The notes below the pieces were generated by a model. It did not search any database and was not told where the DNA came from. It saw only the letters and a list, made by a program, of their open reading frames with translations. Positions 1 to 11,180 of a stretch of 64,000 nucleotides of DNA are shown here, piece after piece. Both the position numbers and the translations under genes were made by a program. The DNA comes from Leptoclinus maculatus (taxonomy: Eukaryota > Chordata > Actinopteri > Perciformes > Stichaeidae). Position 1 is the first letter of the stretch; each line of letters begins with the position of its first letter. The DNA lies in NCBI GenBank assembly GCA_032191485.1, contig JAVDOI010000012.1, positions 21,221,485-21,285,484 of the forward strand. The letters run 5' to 3'.

Positions 1-828
1 TCACAGTTACCGAGCAGCTCTTCCACGTTTACTGTAACTCTGTGTGCGTGTGTCGATTGCATGAGCACAGACACATTCTCCTCCTGCCTCAGACCCCATG
101 CACTCATTACCCAACAGGAACTGCAGATCTGGGAAGTGGTCCAGATTTTTCTCTCTTTCTCTCGATTCGTCAGCTCCGCTCTCCTCCAATCTAAGTGGTT
201 TTCTTAATATGGATAGGATAGAGAGGATAGGGAGACAGAGCTGGACATTGGAGCAGAGCAGCTAAATGTCCCGCAGTCCATCTATCTTCACTCCTCACCT
301 CCTTGTCCAAACTAGACCTAAGTCAAAGTGTTTGTTTCATCTTCACAGTTTACACGGTGGGGTTTGGCTCCCAGGACTACAGGAACTGAGACAATCACAA
401 GTTTTATTTACTTTGACAACCAACCTTAAACTATATCTATTCTGATAAGAGAACCTCAAAGTGGGATTTTGTTTACCATCTAGATTTCATATACAGACGT
501 GGAATATTGGTTTTATCATATTATAATGCAAAATTGGCCCTGAACAGTGTTGAAAATAAAAGGTCTTTTACTATTCAATACATGTCCATGTTTGGTTTGC
601 AGAGGAAGAAAACAAAGAAGCTGAATTCATGCTTATCCATCTTCTAATGACTCATGCAGTTTAACAGTCATCAGGACTGTCTGGTTGGTTGGTGGTTTCC
701 CTGGCTCTTGGTCCCGCTCATTTCCTACAGGCCATGCAAGCTCCTCTTACCCCCCAGACCTGCCATTCTCCCACTAACACACCTGTTCCCACTTTCCTCA
801 TCAGCTGCGTATCGGTCCTCGATACCTT
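1..828. other. upstream intergenic sequence, no feature recognised
   Basis: Only short chance open frames on both strands; no splice-supported exon or known domain was seen. Confidence 0.5.
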
Positions 829-1190
829 TTAATGGGACAGTTCACCCCCAAAATCCAAAATACTTTTTCTGGTGTGAGTTGCAGAGTGTTGGAGGTATCG
901 GCCTTAGAGATGTCTGCCTTCTCAGCTCGTGGTCCTCAAAGTGCCAAAACAGCAATGTCTCTTTCCAGAAATCATGACCCGGTTTCTCAAGATAATCCAC
1001 AGACCTTGTTGTGAGCAGCTTCATTTAGAAACTATTTTCTTTCTCCTGAACTACACCCACGGGATGACCTATGCTCAATACTGCTAGCTCACCTGACCCC
1101 ACTGAGCTAGCAAACGTTACAGCTAAACGAGGACGCCGTTAATGTTTACATCTCACGCTGTCACGAGCCTCTCGTCCATGAGCACGTGCA
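829..1190 (+). repeat. dispersed teleost repeat
   Basis: The stretch from GGGACAGTTCACCCCCAAAA through GTTGGAGGTATCGGCCTTAG to CAATGTCTCTTTCCAGAAAT and the GCTAGCAAACGTTACAGC end matches a high-copy non-coding repeat that I recognise from percomorph genomes. The short open frames in it are not genes. Confidence 0.6.
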
Positions 1191-1710
1191 CATTTCTTCG
1201 GCCACGCCTGTATATTCACAAAGAATATTAAAGCGATATAATCAGCATATTGTGAGTACCTTAACTTAGATAGTGTTTTTTATATAATTATGTCATGCTT
1301 TTTTTTAAACAAAGAAAGTTATGTTTACATTCAGCGTTTTTCACCTAAATTCCAGTAAAAAAAGAAATCTGGAAAATAAAACATCTTTTGTCTCCAGATT
1401 GTGTGTCAGATTGTGGGTCCTTTGTGACATAGGTTGTGAGCAATTTGATCTGCTTGTACTTATTTGAAAACACTTCCCACCAGAGAAGGTAAAAAGGTAA
1501 AAATGTCCACTATTTCACAAGAAAAAACAGAAAATGGCACCTGAAGATCTTAATATTTGTCAATTTCTATCAAATATTTCAGCTTGATGAGGGATCTGGT
1601 CTGACTTGGGGGTTGGCATTTCTCTGGCTCCCACTGAATGTGTTTTGATGTGTTTCAGACATAACAGGAGAAATCTTCACCACATCTCACATGCAGAATT
1701 TTCCACTAGA

Positions 1711-1754
<44 letters not shown>

Positions 1755-2480
1755 CACTTGCAAACATCTCATTATTCCTGAAGTTGTGACGTGTGTGACT
1801 CAGCCTGCGGCAGACATCAGGTCATGCTGCTCAGTGAGTCAGTGTGATTGCTCTCGGTCATGACTTCAGATCCTCACCGTATATTTGATGGCACACATTA
1901 AGTGTGTGTGTGCAGGTGAGGGAGGTTTTAAGTGGTGGTTTGTGCTGTAATGACAATGAGCTCTTGTCCTGTAAGGGCCATGTGTTTGCTGTCGTGTTGC
2001 TTGTTCAAAAACATTTTACTGTTCAGTTCGTCTGAGCTTTGCACATTTCACATCTGTTTGTGTTGTGTGTTTAATTTAACTGCTACGCTCATTTCAGTTC
2101 TGATGAGAAAAATTCAAATGGTATTCAAAATGACCCATGTTCATCTAAATTTAAAGAGAGGAATCTGTCTCTATGTATATGTGTATGTGTCCTTCACGTA
2201 ACCGTCCATCCGATTGTTGGTGCAATTCCAATATGCAACACGTTCAATATTGATAAATGTGATTAAACTAGTGATAGTGCTCTGTGCTGCTGTGGGGGCG
2301 GGGCTTCAGGGCTCTATGGAACAAGTGGAGCATGTGGTCTTCAGCTGATCTTTATAGGCCGAGGCTCATTGACTGCACTTCACTTATGCTGCTAGATGTA
2401 GAATATACTAGCGTTACTACTAAACCCTTCTTCACTTACCTGCAGTCAACAAACACCGAATAAGGCAATTTTAGGCAATT
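1191..2480. other. non-coding stretch, nothing recognised except a CA tract
   Basis: Apart from the microsatellite at 1713-1750, no exon, domain or repeat was identified. Confidence 0.45.
1713..1750 (+). repeat. (AC)n microsatellite
   Basis: About 19 uninterrupted AC units. Confidence 0.95.
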
Positions 2481-2489
2481 AACAATTAC

Positions 2490-3120
2490 ACTGAAAAAAT
2501 TGTTGTGTTGGATTTACTTAATTTTTTTTAGGTAAGTGGTCGCACGAAATAAATGTATCTAAATCCAGATATATATTTTAAGTTGACTTTACTTCATTTA
2601 TATTCATAATATTACTTCAACTATTTTTGAGTAAAGTTTACTCACTATGTTCATGTTCAGTATACTAAAACGTATTATGTAACCTCAATTACTATTTACC
2701 TTTTTTGTTTTTGTAGATTCATATCAATTTAATGGTTTAATTTCTACAAACTAAAATGAAGTTTGATTTAGTTAAACATTTTTAGCTATTACTAGTAGCT
2801 TAACTTTCAATACATTCCATGTTTACACAAATGAAGCAAACAAAATACTCACTTTTTACAACTGTAGCAATGTAAATAAGTACATTTACTCAAGTATTGT
2901 ACTTACATTAAAATATAAAGTACTTGTACTTTGCATGAGTATTTCTATGTTCTGCTACTTTCCACTTCTCCTCCCATACATCTCAGAGGTAAATATTGTA
3001 TTTGTAACTACATTTATCTGAAAATAAACTAACGCTCTATTGTGCATTTACTGCACAATACTTTTGATTGTGCAGTAAATGTAAATTTTGATGAGAATAC
3101 TTGCTGACAACACTTTTACT
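2490..3120. repeat. AT-rich dispersed repeats, including a teleost 'AAGTACTTGTACTTT' element
   Basis: The first part (2490-2640) is AT-rich and contains CACTGAAAAAATTGTTGTGT. The second (2866-3110) carries TAAGTACATTTACTCAAGTA and AAAGTACTTGTACTTTGCAT, hallmarks of a common teleost dispersed repeat. Related copies lie near 15285 (opposite strand) and 35806. Confidence 0.5.
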
Positions 3121-3361
3121 TACAGTAAGTAAGACTTACAGGACATTTACTTAACAGTGCCATTGCTAACAAAAAACCCAATGCACCAGTACCATAGCTA
3201 CCAGACAGCGAACACGTAGATCAAAAGGATGCATTGAGTGAATATAATACCCAATGTCTCACAAAAACAAGCCCCTATGTCCAGGGTTCACACTCGTGTT
3301 AATAAAAACAGTCCAACACACTTTTTTCAGCTTGCAACATCTTCTTAAGCTGCATTTCACA

Positions 3362-3732
3362 TTATAGTAAATGTTCTCCGTCACCTTCAAACCAGAAATA
3401 ATAATGCAGCTTAACAGGGTTCACATGAACGGCTGAAGAAATCCACCAGTCCAGCGCTGACTTTGGTCTTTGGTCAAAGTACTTTGAGGGAAAGCAAGAG
3501 CACTTTCTGAATGAATTCATGTGTTCAGAGCATAGGTGACTCCTGGCCTCATTGTAAGGAGCTCGGGCTACGGATCCAATGTTGTCCAGAATGATTACTC
3601 CTTCAGCATTAATGTCACTGTCATCATAACGTCCAACTTCTCCACCCTCGTTGTTGATAACATGTATGCACATGGTGGATATCTTCAGGTCTCTCAGGAT
3701 GTCATCTCCTTGATGTCCTGTATACTGAAAGA
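3362..3732 (-). pseudogene. coding-like fragment on the minus strand, unidentified
   Basis: On the minus strand a CTTTCAG acceptor-like site is followed by an open frame running about 120 codons: TGHQGDDILRDLKISTMCIH, then NNEGGEVGRYDDSDINAEGV and ILDNIGSVARAPYNEARSHL. Its composition is protein-like, and the first half loosely resembles the C-terminal part of multicopy uncharacterised fish proteins related to SAMD3-type genes. I cannot name it. A second possible minus-strand exon (HLILKYM before GTGAGT) lies near 3980-4085. It is probably a fragment or pseudogene. Confidence 0.3.
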
Positions 3733-3779
3733 GAATATGAGAAAAAAGAAAAAAGTGTTTATGTTACAGTTTATATAAC

Positions 3780-5128
3780 AGTCGAGTATGAGGTTAAATC
3801 AGCATTGTTTTCGTTACAAAAAATCACAGACATTTTCTATACCTATTCAACAGGTGTGAACTGAGTTATTTGTGCTGTCACAATGACTTGCTGTAACTAT
3901 TAGTGATATTAGGATCTTTAAACCTTTTCTGTAATACAAAACAGTACATGTGGCTGGCATATGCAGTTACATTGACTCACCATATACTTCAGAATGAGAT
4001 GCCCATCATCTTCCTCACATTGGATGTCTGGAGGATGGCAGCCCTTTAAGGGTTGAAAGCACCGGAACACATACATCCAATTCTGTCAATAGATCCCCAT
4101 AAATGATATATACTGTACCTGTAAATGCTGTTTCTATGTCTCAGCTGGTCATAAAAGCCACTCCATATTTGACATGTCTAAATATGGACCACATTCCTTT
4201 TAATGAGTAATGTTTTTCCAATAATTACTCTATTTTGTCATATGGGAGCCACTTTCATGTGCATGCGTGAGTGCCTTTGGGTTTGAATCAGATGTGTGGG
4301 GGGGTGACAGACCAAGGAATGTGAAAGAGGCATGTTTGTTGAATTACCTAAAAGTGGGGTTTAATGTGCTGTTTATGGGTCGTATGTAAGAGCCCGGGCC
4401 TCGTGTCTGTGTTTGGGCATGTGTACAATTCGTCAGTAGCAGCATGTACATTTATATTCAGCTCAGTCGTTAAGAGTGTGTGAATGTGAACGTGAGGCAG
4501 AAAGTGAGTGCAGAGGGAACATTTTAAACTCAGTTAAACAATTTACCACTTTAGCGCCTTAACTGGCTGTCAGAGAGAAGCTTTGTGAAGAGGCTGTCAG
4601 CTGACCTTGGCTCCCTATCATGTCTTTGCCTATTTGCATCCCACTTTGCACATTAAAACAGGCTCGGCCTCCACTATTTGCCACAAGTTAAGCATCAGTC
4701 TGCTTTTCCAAAAAAAAACCTTTTTTTAAAGGTTTGAACAGTGAACAGAGACGAATAAAGATTACTTAACTTAAAAGAAGACTCGAACATCGATGATGAC
4801 ACACAAATGGTTGAGTTTTCAGAGACTTGGACTGCTTGTTTGACCCTTCAAAAATGAAGAATCTTTAAGTGCAAGTCCAAACTATATGTAGAATTGAGGT
4901 TCCATTCACTTGACATCTCCGACAGGACTGTGCTGGTATTCAGTTCGAACAGCATTGCTTAGCTGAGATATAATCACAACATACAACGGGCTAAAGTGAG
5001 CTTTTGCTTTCATGAAACCATCACCAAACACATATGAAAGTTATAGTATAGATATATTCCAGTATAAATATTTTTATATTAATAAATAATAATGCTCTTG
5101 ATTAAACTGGCCCTCCTGTTTGTTTGAC
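3780..5128. other. non-coding stretch, nothing recognised
   Basis: No supported exon, RNA gene or named repeat. One short possible minus-strand exon near 3980-4085 is noted with the previous entry. Confidence 0.4.
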
Positions 5129-5665
5129 CCATCCACCTCCCCTCCCACTCCACCCTGTGAGACCTTTTGCGGTCTTTATATTTCCTGGTTAATGATTACA
5201 TGGATTACATATGCTTTCATGGGATATCTATAAATTATAGTACTTTTGTCGTACCTATAGCTACGATCGCTGTAAGAGAAGTACAAGCGGAAACTGACAC
5301 TTCATCCCTGCTGGCTGGTCTATGCCGTAATTCGTAGATACCTCACGTAATTGTTCCGTATGTTATTCACGTAATCTTGAACGAGGAAGTATAAAGGCCG
5401 CTAAATCACACACCTGGCGGGCGGGAGTGGATGGGTCCAACAAACAACAATCAACAATCTTACAGCTAGGAGACCGCAGTTCGTTCCCCGTGTGAAACAA
5501 CAAGTCAATGTTGATGTGTTTGTCTCGTAACGTGTACTTCAGTAAGTGTTTGTTTTTCTACCCAAACAACGATCTATTCCTAAACCTAACTAAGTAGTTT
5601 TGTTGCCTAGCCTTAATTGACTTTCGTAAGATGGTCATACGCAGCGTTGTATGAAGATACGTTGA
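5129..5665. repeat. dispersed teleost repeat
   Basis: The stretch opens with GACCCATCCACCTCCCCTCC and later contains CACACCTGGCGGGCGGGAGT GGATGGGTCCAACAAACAAC, so the same words appear inverted at two places about 270 bp apart. It then has CCTAAACCTAACTAAGTAG. This fits a non-autonomous dispersed element with inverted termini that is common in fish. Confidence 0.45.
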
Positions 5666-5996
5666 TCCCTGAAACGAGGGGAACCGAGAGCTTCAGGCTA
5701 GTGACATTCTCTACCTGTCCACCAGATGCCATTTGACCTGCTCCAGTCACCTGACCTTCCCCTCCCACCAACTCACCTGTTTACACTTTCCCCCTTCAGT
5801 TCCTGTACTGAGGGACTTTAGAAGACAGTTATTTCCTTTCCTTTACTTTCGTTTAGCTGGAGACAGTTTCTTCATTTCAAGACCAGATAGGTGGTGTAAG
5901 TTGCGTAGTGTTACATAGTGGTGTGTACATAAAAATATATAACATAACGTTTATTAGTTCTGCTTTATCTGTCTGTCGCTTAATTACATAAAAACA

Positions 5997-6096
<100 letters not shown>

Positions 6097-6109
6097 AGTA
6101 TTTACCCCA

Positions 6110-7140
6110 ACAAATAAGCCTCTGGTGATGTAACTTCAACAAGCTGCATAGAGATGATGTCACTGACCGACTGGACGAGCTCACAACCACAACGGCAAAC
6201 ATCTGGCTCTAATTATTACACTGGTTCACACACATGCACATAGATAGAACTTTCTTCATCCCCTCTCTCTATCTCGCTCTCGTCTATTTTTCTCCTCCTG
6301 TCTTCTGTCTTTGCTCCACACTGCAGCCTCCTCTCTCACAAGAACCATGGCTACTTGTACACTTCAAATTTAGGGAGACTAAAGCTCGACATTTAAGGCG
6401 ATGTTCTCATTCGCTGTCTTGCAGAGAGCTAGATGAGAAGATCGATGCACTCTCATGACTGTGCAGTGAATGAATGAACGTGAACATCCAGTGCACCGTA
6501 GTGGTCTTCTATTCAGTAACGACATGAGGCCAAATCATATTAAACATGATCGTGGATGTAACTCTAATTCTCATGTGTACATGGGTTGCCCATGGAAGCA
6601 AAGACATACATAAACAAAAAAATATTACGCGCTACTGAATATCAACCTGTGAAAAGTAATTCTACCACTGAAATATGCTAATGCTGAAATATAGATGAAC
6701 CTGAATTCATAGCTTTGAAATATCTTAATCCGAAAACCATGCAATGTATCTGAATTCATGTGATTTGAATTCTCCTCTTTCAAACTTATACAATGCTGCT
6801 GCAGGTTTGGCAATTTCAAAAACACTTATTATTTTTCAAATTCATTATTATTATGTAGCAAATTGGGACTACAACCTATATTTTGTTGTGCAACCCTGTC
6901 ATACAATGACAAATAAAAACCCTTGTAACTTGTAAATTCAAGTGACCAATATATTTTTTTAAACTTTAATTAGTCATTTTCTCAGTTTCTCAAACGGAAT
7001 CATCACACATTATGCAAAATGCCTTTTTTCATGACTGACTGACTTTTTCCGTGTCCCACGGTTTGTCTAGAGACCCCCAAGGTGTGTGAGAAAAGACCCT
7101 TCTGTCTATTTGTCTCCTGATCCATCTATAAGAACAGTGT
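6110..7140. other. non-coding stretch with one short repeat end
   Basis: 6427-6457 (CTAGATGAGAAGATCGATGC ...CTCTCATGA) matches the terminal motif of a dispersed element found elsewhere in the window. Nothing else was recognised. Confidence 0.4.
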
Positions 7141-7149
7141 GCAGGTCCA

Positions 7150-7535
7150 TGTGCCATCCTATGGGCTTTGTTGTAACACAGTTCCACCTCCAGCAAGGTG
7201 ACCATGGTTGTTATCTCCTCGCTATCGCAGACCTGTTACCACAGAACATACGAGCAAAGTGTGCTACTTCTTCTGTTGTTGGCTGCAAGAACCAACACAA
7301 AAGTCTTCATGCAACCCCTATCATCTGAGGATGTGAAGACCCCGTGGATCAACTTTATTCTGACTGAAATATGCCCCACAACCACCAACCAAACCAAACA
7401 AATTGGCAAACTATTTTACTTAATATTGCTTCTCATTGAGGGCCAGTACACAGCAGGATTTGCTTCGAAACTGGAGCTCAAGGACGGATCGATACCCACC
7501 ATCCATCACCCAACTTCAAACTCAGCAAGCTATCT
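7150..7535 (+). pseudogene. broken THAP zinc-finger domain fragment
   Basis: Two reading frames together spell a THAP domain. The first half is SSVVGCKNQHKSLHATP (7270-7320), the CxxxGC entry motif. In the next frame WINFILTEICP and then EGQYTAGFASKLELKDGSIP (7345-7500) give the conserved Trp and the C-terminal part. A frame change after LHATP, a stop in the first frame and loss of the Cys-x2-His ligand pair (IGKLFY replaces it) show that it is not functional. THAP domains bind DNA in THAP proteins and P-element-like transposases. It could be a relic of either. Confidence 0.6.
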
Positions 7536-8675
7536 AGCTAGCTGGCTAGTTAGCTAGCATGTGAGTTCCGTCACACTGAAATGCTACACTGGTTACTGAA
7601 AATAAGATAAACAAAGTTGTCACTCATCTGGCAATAGCTATATGCTTTCCTACGTGTGTTGGTAAAGCTTAAGTGGTCAACTTTTACTCATTTACTCTGG
7701 CTCTCTACACTTGGTAACGTTACTACTCCACTGGGTCCACGGCTCGTTTTGTTGTTAGTGTAAAACCTCACCTCAGTGAGTCCGCTTGCCACAAGTTGGT
7801 TGATATGGAAGTTTATACAAAAGTTAACCCGTTGCAATGGCAACGGTACACATGAAAATGGCCACAGCTCCAACCATATTGCTACATTAAGTCAAATGGC
7901 AATGTCCGTTGTACTCCTATTTCTTTTATGTTGTTTTTTGCAGGTTAGCCTTTTGAACTTCGCATTAGCTTGTTGTGTGGCTAATTTGGAAGTTTCAATT
8001 GCAGGGCCACACGATGCAGCAAATTGAGAGAAAGTCAGAATATCCAAGAAATTGTGTGAACTTTAAGCCTCATTTGAGGCCGAGTAAATAATGAGAGCGG
8101 TGGGTTGGATGTGTGTAACTATTTCATACTGCAACGTTAGCTCAGCTGGCTTTGAAGAAGGCCTCTTTGGTATGTGTGTGTGTTGCTGCTGTATTGTGTG
8201 TATGAAGATTTGCTTGGTAGACGTACCCTGCAGGTACACGTGTGAAAAACAGATTGTGTCAAACTGTGAGGACTTTTGTATACAATCATTCCTCTGCTTG
8301 TCAACTGCTTGTTATGTAACTTTGATTAATGTTGCACCAGTCGCTAACTTGCTCATACCTGAAAGCTGTAGTGGCCAGCTCAGGAGGTAGAAATTACATA
8401 GTAACATAGTATGGTATAAAAAAAGCAAGATTCATACACATTTGCAATGGGTAACTTCACGGATCACAAAATTGTGTCCTATCATTTTGGTTTCCTTTGC
8501 AATCACCTTGAAATGAGTACTCTGATCACCACACTCCCTGGTACATACATGCTGCTCCTCCATTCAAGACCAAATGTATCTGCTTGTACATGGTTGTCCC
8601 CATAGAAGTTTTATTTTCTATGGCCCTGATAAAACGCGACAGTATAATGTTACACTGAATCTGTCATTTTTACAG
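7536..8675. other. non-coding stretch between THAP fragment and exon-like segment
   Basis: No clear feature; a GCTAGCTGGCTAGTTAGCTAGC run lies at about 7532-7558. Short open frames here have no recognisable domain. Confidence 0.4.
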
Positions 8676-8776
8676 ATCATCTGAATGACCTGAAGCCCGG
8701 TCCCACCAGACTCTCCTCCCAGTACGAGAAACCATCAGAGGAGGAAGTTATTGTTTATCAAAAACGTTTCCAGTGA
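8676..8776 (+). pseudogene. exon-like segment, possible relic of the THAP-type gene
   Basis: After a pyrimidine-rich TTTTTACAG, the frame reads DHLNDLKPGPTRLSSQYEKP then SEEEVIVYQKRFQ and a stop at 8774. It looks coding in composition and would follow the THAP fragment in the same direction. No domain is recognisable. Confidence 0.25.
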
Positions 8777-9298
8777 AAAGATCTAAGTTACTCTGTGAAA
8801 CATGGACACAGTCCAGTCCTCACAGTAGCTGCTGGTACTTCAGTTACTGAGCAGTTTTTCAACAAAGACTAACTTTATGAGATTCAGTTATGTTGACATG
8901 GTCCACGATGAAGTCTAATCCAGCAAGGTTTGGTTTAGGCACAAAAATCCCTCGGTTAGGTTTAGAGAAAGAGTAAGGATAGGTTACAAATCAAAGCTAG
9001 GGTTAGGGTCATGGCAACATTGTGGTGTGGGCTCCATTTAGCCCACTATTTATCTAAGTTTATGTGAGCTTTGTAGTCATGGTTACCATAAGAAAGGTTA
9101 AGGTTATCTTATAGCTTGTTTGTTTGATCTGTACAAAAGTGTTCTGGGTTTATTGGTGGACTATGACTACCGCTAGTCTCTGCTGTGATGCCTGACATGT
9201 TTATTTTAATTAGTTTAACTTTGATTCTGAATATTTCCAGCTTTATAAACCTATCTACTTTGCTGTTGAGAGTTAGATGAGAAGATTGATACTCTTAT
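8776..9298 (+). repeat. left arm of a ~520-bp inverted repeat pair
   Basis: This segment is matched almost throughout by the reverse complement of 14086-14606. Shared words include TGTTGACATGGTCCACGATG, CTCGGTTAGGTTTAGAGAAA and GATGCCTGACATGTTTATTT. The outer end near 9271-9298 carries the terminal motif GAGTTAGATGAGAAGATTGA seen in other elements here. It is most simply one copy of a dispersed element, with the second copy in opposite orientation. Confidence 0.85.
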
Positions 9299-9740
9299 GA
9301 TTTTGCTTGAATGTGAAACTGCAACAGAAGAGACAGGCTCTGTTTAGTGTTAAAACATCTGTCTACCAGCACCTCTACATTTTGCTATGAAGTCAACAAG
9401 TCTCACCGATCTCTCTGAAACACAGTGCAGGCTGTTATCCAAAATGTGGGACTATTCCTTTAAGGTTTCTAAAAAAAACACAATTACATTAAAAGTGAAC
9501 TGAGAAATATAATATATTCAAAATATGTTAATGTCTTCTTCGATCTGTTACCCCTCCCTGTTCCCCTCCACTCTCACTTTAATCTCCCCACTCACTCCAC
9601 CTCCCCCACAGCCTCCCCTCTTCCTCTTCCTCTTCCTCTCCCTCCGTCCTCCCACCAGACTGCTGAACTGTAAGCACACAGGGCACAGCAGAGGCCGAAC
9701 ATTCTTGTTTCCTGAGCCAATGCTCAGCTGGAGAGCACTC

Positions 9741-9741
<1 letters not shown>
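9299..9741. other. non-coding stretch, nothing recognised
   Basis: Pyrimidine-rich toward the 3' end (9545-9650); no gene or named repeat. Confidence 0.4.
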
Positions 9742-9825
<84 letters not shown>

Positions 9826-9841
9826 TCACACAATCCATCTA

Positions 9842-9910
<69 letters not shown>
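9742..9910 (+). repeat. compound (CA)n-(CT)n-(CA)n microsatellite
   Basis: CA units to 9820, a CT run at about 9843-9860, then more CA units to about 9907. The histidine/threonine and cysteine/valine open frames over it are artefacts. Confidence 0.95.
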
Positions 9911-9911
<1 letters not shown>

Positions 9912-10042
9912 GCACCCTTCAGAGGTTAATAGGGTTTAACAGAGAGAAACTCAGCTGCCCATATTCTACATTACATTACAGTCCATCACTAGTCTGAACA
10001 ATAACATAACAGGAAAGAGAGGACAGAGGTGTGGGGACCTAC

Positions 10043-10112
10043 CTCTCTCTCTCTCACATACACACACATGCACGCGCGCACACACACCTACACACACACA
10101 CACACACACACA
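10043..10112 (+). repeat. CT/CA-rich simple repeat
   Basis: Short CT run followed by interrupted CA runs, close upstream of the candidate promoter. Confidence 0.85.
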
Positions 10113-10289
10113 CTGGGTAAAATAGAAAGAAGATGGTAGAGATAGGGGCTCTGCACGGGCCGGTCACATCATACCTTTAAAATCCCGAAGGCGCGGTCAT
10201 GACGTCACCCATGTTAAAAAAGAGGCACAGAGCAGAAAGAGAGAGAGAGAGAGTCACACCCCCATCACCTCTTTTGTTTTACCCGTTTA
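10113..10289 (+). promoter_or_regulatory. flna: candidate flna core promoter region
   Basis: This GC-richer stretch lies just upstream of the candidate first exon, between a CA/CT microsatellite and a GA-rich repeat. It holds a perfect CRE and a weak A/T-rich stretch (GTTAAAAAAG, about 10214-10223) that could act as a TATA-like element. No transcription start can be fixed from sequence alone. The promoter role is inferred from its position before a good splice donor at 10666. Confidence 0.45.
10200..10207 (+). promoter_or_regulatory. consensus cAMP response element (TGACGTCA)
   Basis: The palindrome TGACGTCA matches the full CREB/ATF consensus exactly and sits about 100 bp before the candidate exon 1. 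An 8-bp match can occur by chance; the promoter-proximal position is what makes it worth listing. Confidence 0.5.
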
Positions 10290-10665
10290 CCAATTAAGGC
10301 TCTCGCGGTGGAGGACAGGGAGAGAGAAAGAGAGAAAGAGAGAAAGAGAGAAAGAGAGAAAGAGAGAAAGAGAGAGACCGAGGAGACAGAGGAAAGAGCG
10401 AAAGAGCGGAGGGACCATCTCTTTTTTTTCTCCCCCTCTCTCTCCTTTACGCCACCAGCACAACCAATACACCCATTTCCCCCCACCGGGACTGCGCGTG
10501 GGGAGGGAGGTCCGGGACCTCGCTGCAGCAGCACACACATACCCATCGGCCACACACCGAACACACCCTCTGTGACCAAAGGGACGGCAGGCTGCTGCTG
10601 CGCGCACTGACTGAGCGGACCGGAGAGAACACGCGTACCAGGAGATCACAGACTACAGTCCTCAT
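10290..10665 (+). other. flna: flna exon 1, non-coding 5' UTR (5' end approximate)
   Basis: The segment ends in CTCAT|GTAAGTTT at 10665/10666, a near-ideal splice donor, and has no filamin coding sequence. Human FLNA also starts with a non-coding exon, and exon 2 here has a strong acceptor upstream of the ATG, so a leader exon is required. The segment is rich in GAGAGAAA repeats and in GC. The 5' boundary is a guess. Confidence 0.55.
10318..10378 (+). repeat. GA-rich microsatellite (GAGAGAAA)n in promoter/5' UTR
   Basis: About seven near-perfect 8-bp units of purine-only sequence lie in or just upstream of the leader exon. GA tracts of this kind bind GAGA-type factors and can vary in length. 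It explains the arginine/glutamate- and serine/leucine-rich open frames on both strands, which are not genes. Confidence 0.85.
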
Positions 10666-11163
10666 GTAAGTTTAGTCCCGCTGCGGACTCGTTGCTGGGA
10701 GTGAGAGGGATGCTGCGCGTGACTTATCACGGTGGGAGATTTAATAGAATATTGTGAATGGGTGTCTTCAGGTTGTCATGTATGAGTGTGTGTGACACAC
10801 ATTATACACAGCACTAACTTTTCTAATGAAGCTTGTTTTAATGAAGCTCTAATGACGCCGCGGGTCACGGTGGGTTAACGTCTCTTTAATGCCGTCACAC
10901 ATTTAACGGTGGGACAGTTTGACCCCGCGGTGGTCGGTCACAGGAGATGATGGAAAGCTGGATGGAAAGCGCCACGAGCTCATCCATCCCTCCATCTCAC
11001 TTACATACATACACATTAAGTTTGTTTATGGGCTGTCACGCACGAGCCCGCTCCTCCGCGTGCACCTCGGCCACAGCGGACTGAAGCATCTCTCCGGTGT
11101 TACAATTAGGGGCTCCGCACCAAATAAGGTAATACACTGACTGTACTGTAGCTTTTTACCGGA

Positions 11164-11180
11164 GGGGGGGGGGGGGGGGG
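11164..11180 (+). repeat. poly-G run in intron 1
   Basis: Seventeen consecutive G in a CpG-rich segment; potential G-quadruplex. Confidence 0.9.

Noticed and set aside
9525..9929. His/Thr-rich and Cys/Val-rich open frames
   Set aside because: They are translations of a CA/TG microsatellite; the same holds for frames at 5984-6202, 52399-52780 and 62718-62993.
10265..10665. Overlapping 100-120 codon frames around exon 1
   Set aside because: They are driven by the GA-rich repeat and GC-rich leader. No domain, and the segment fits a non-coding first exon.
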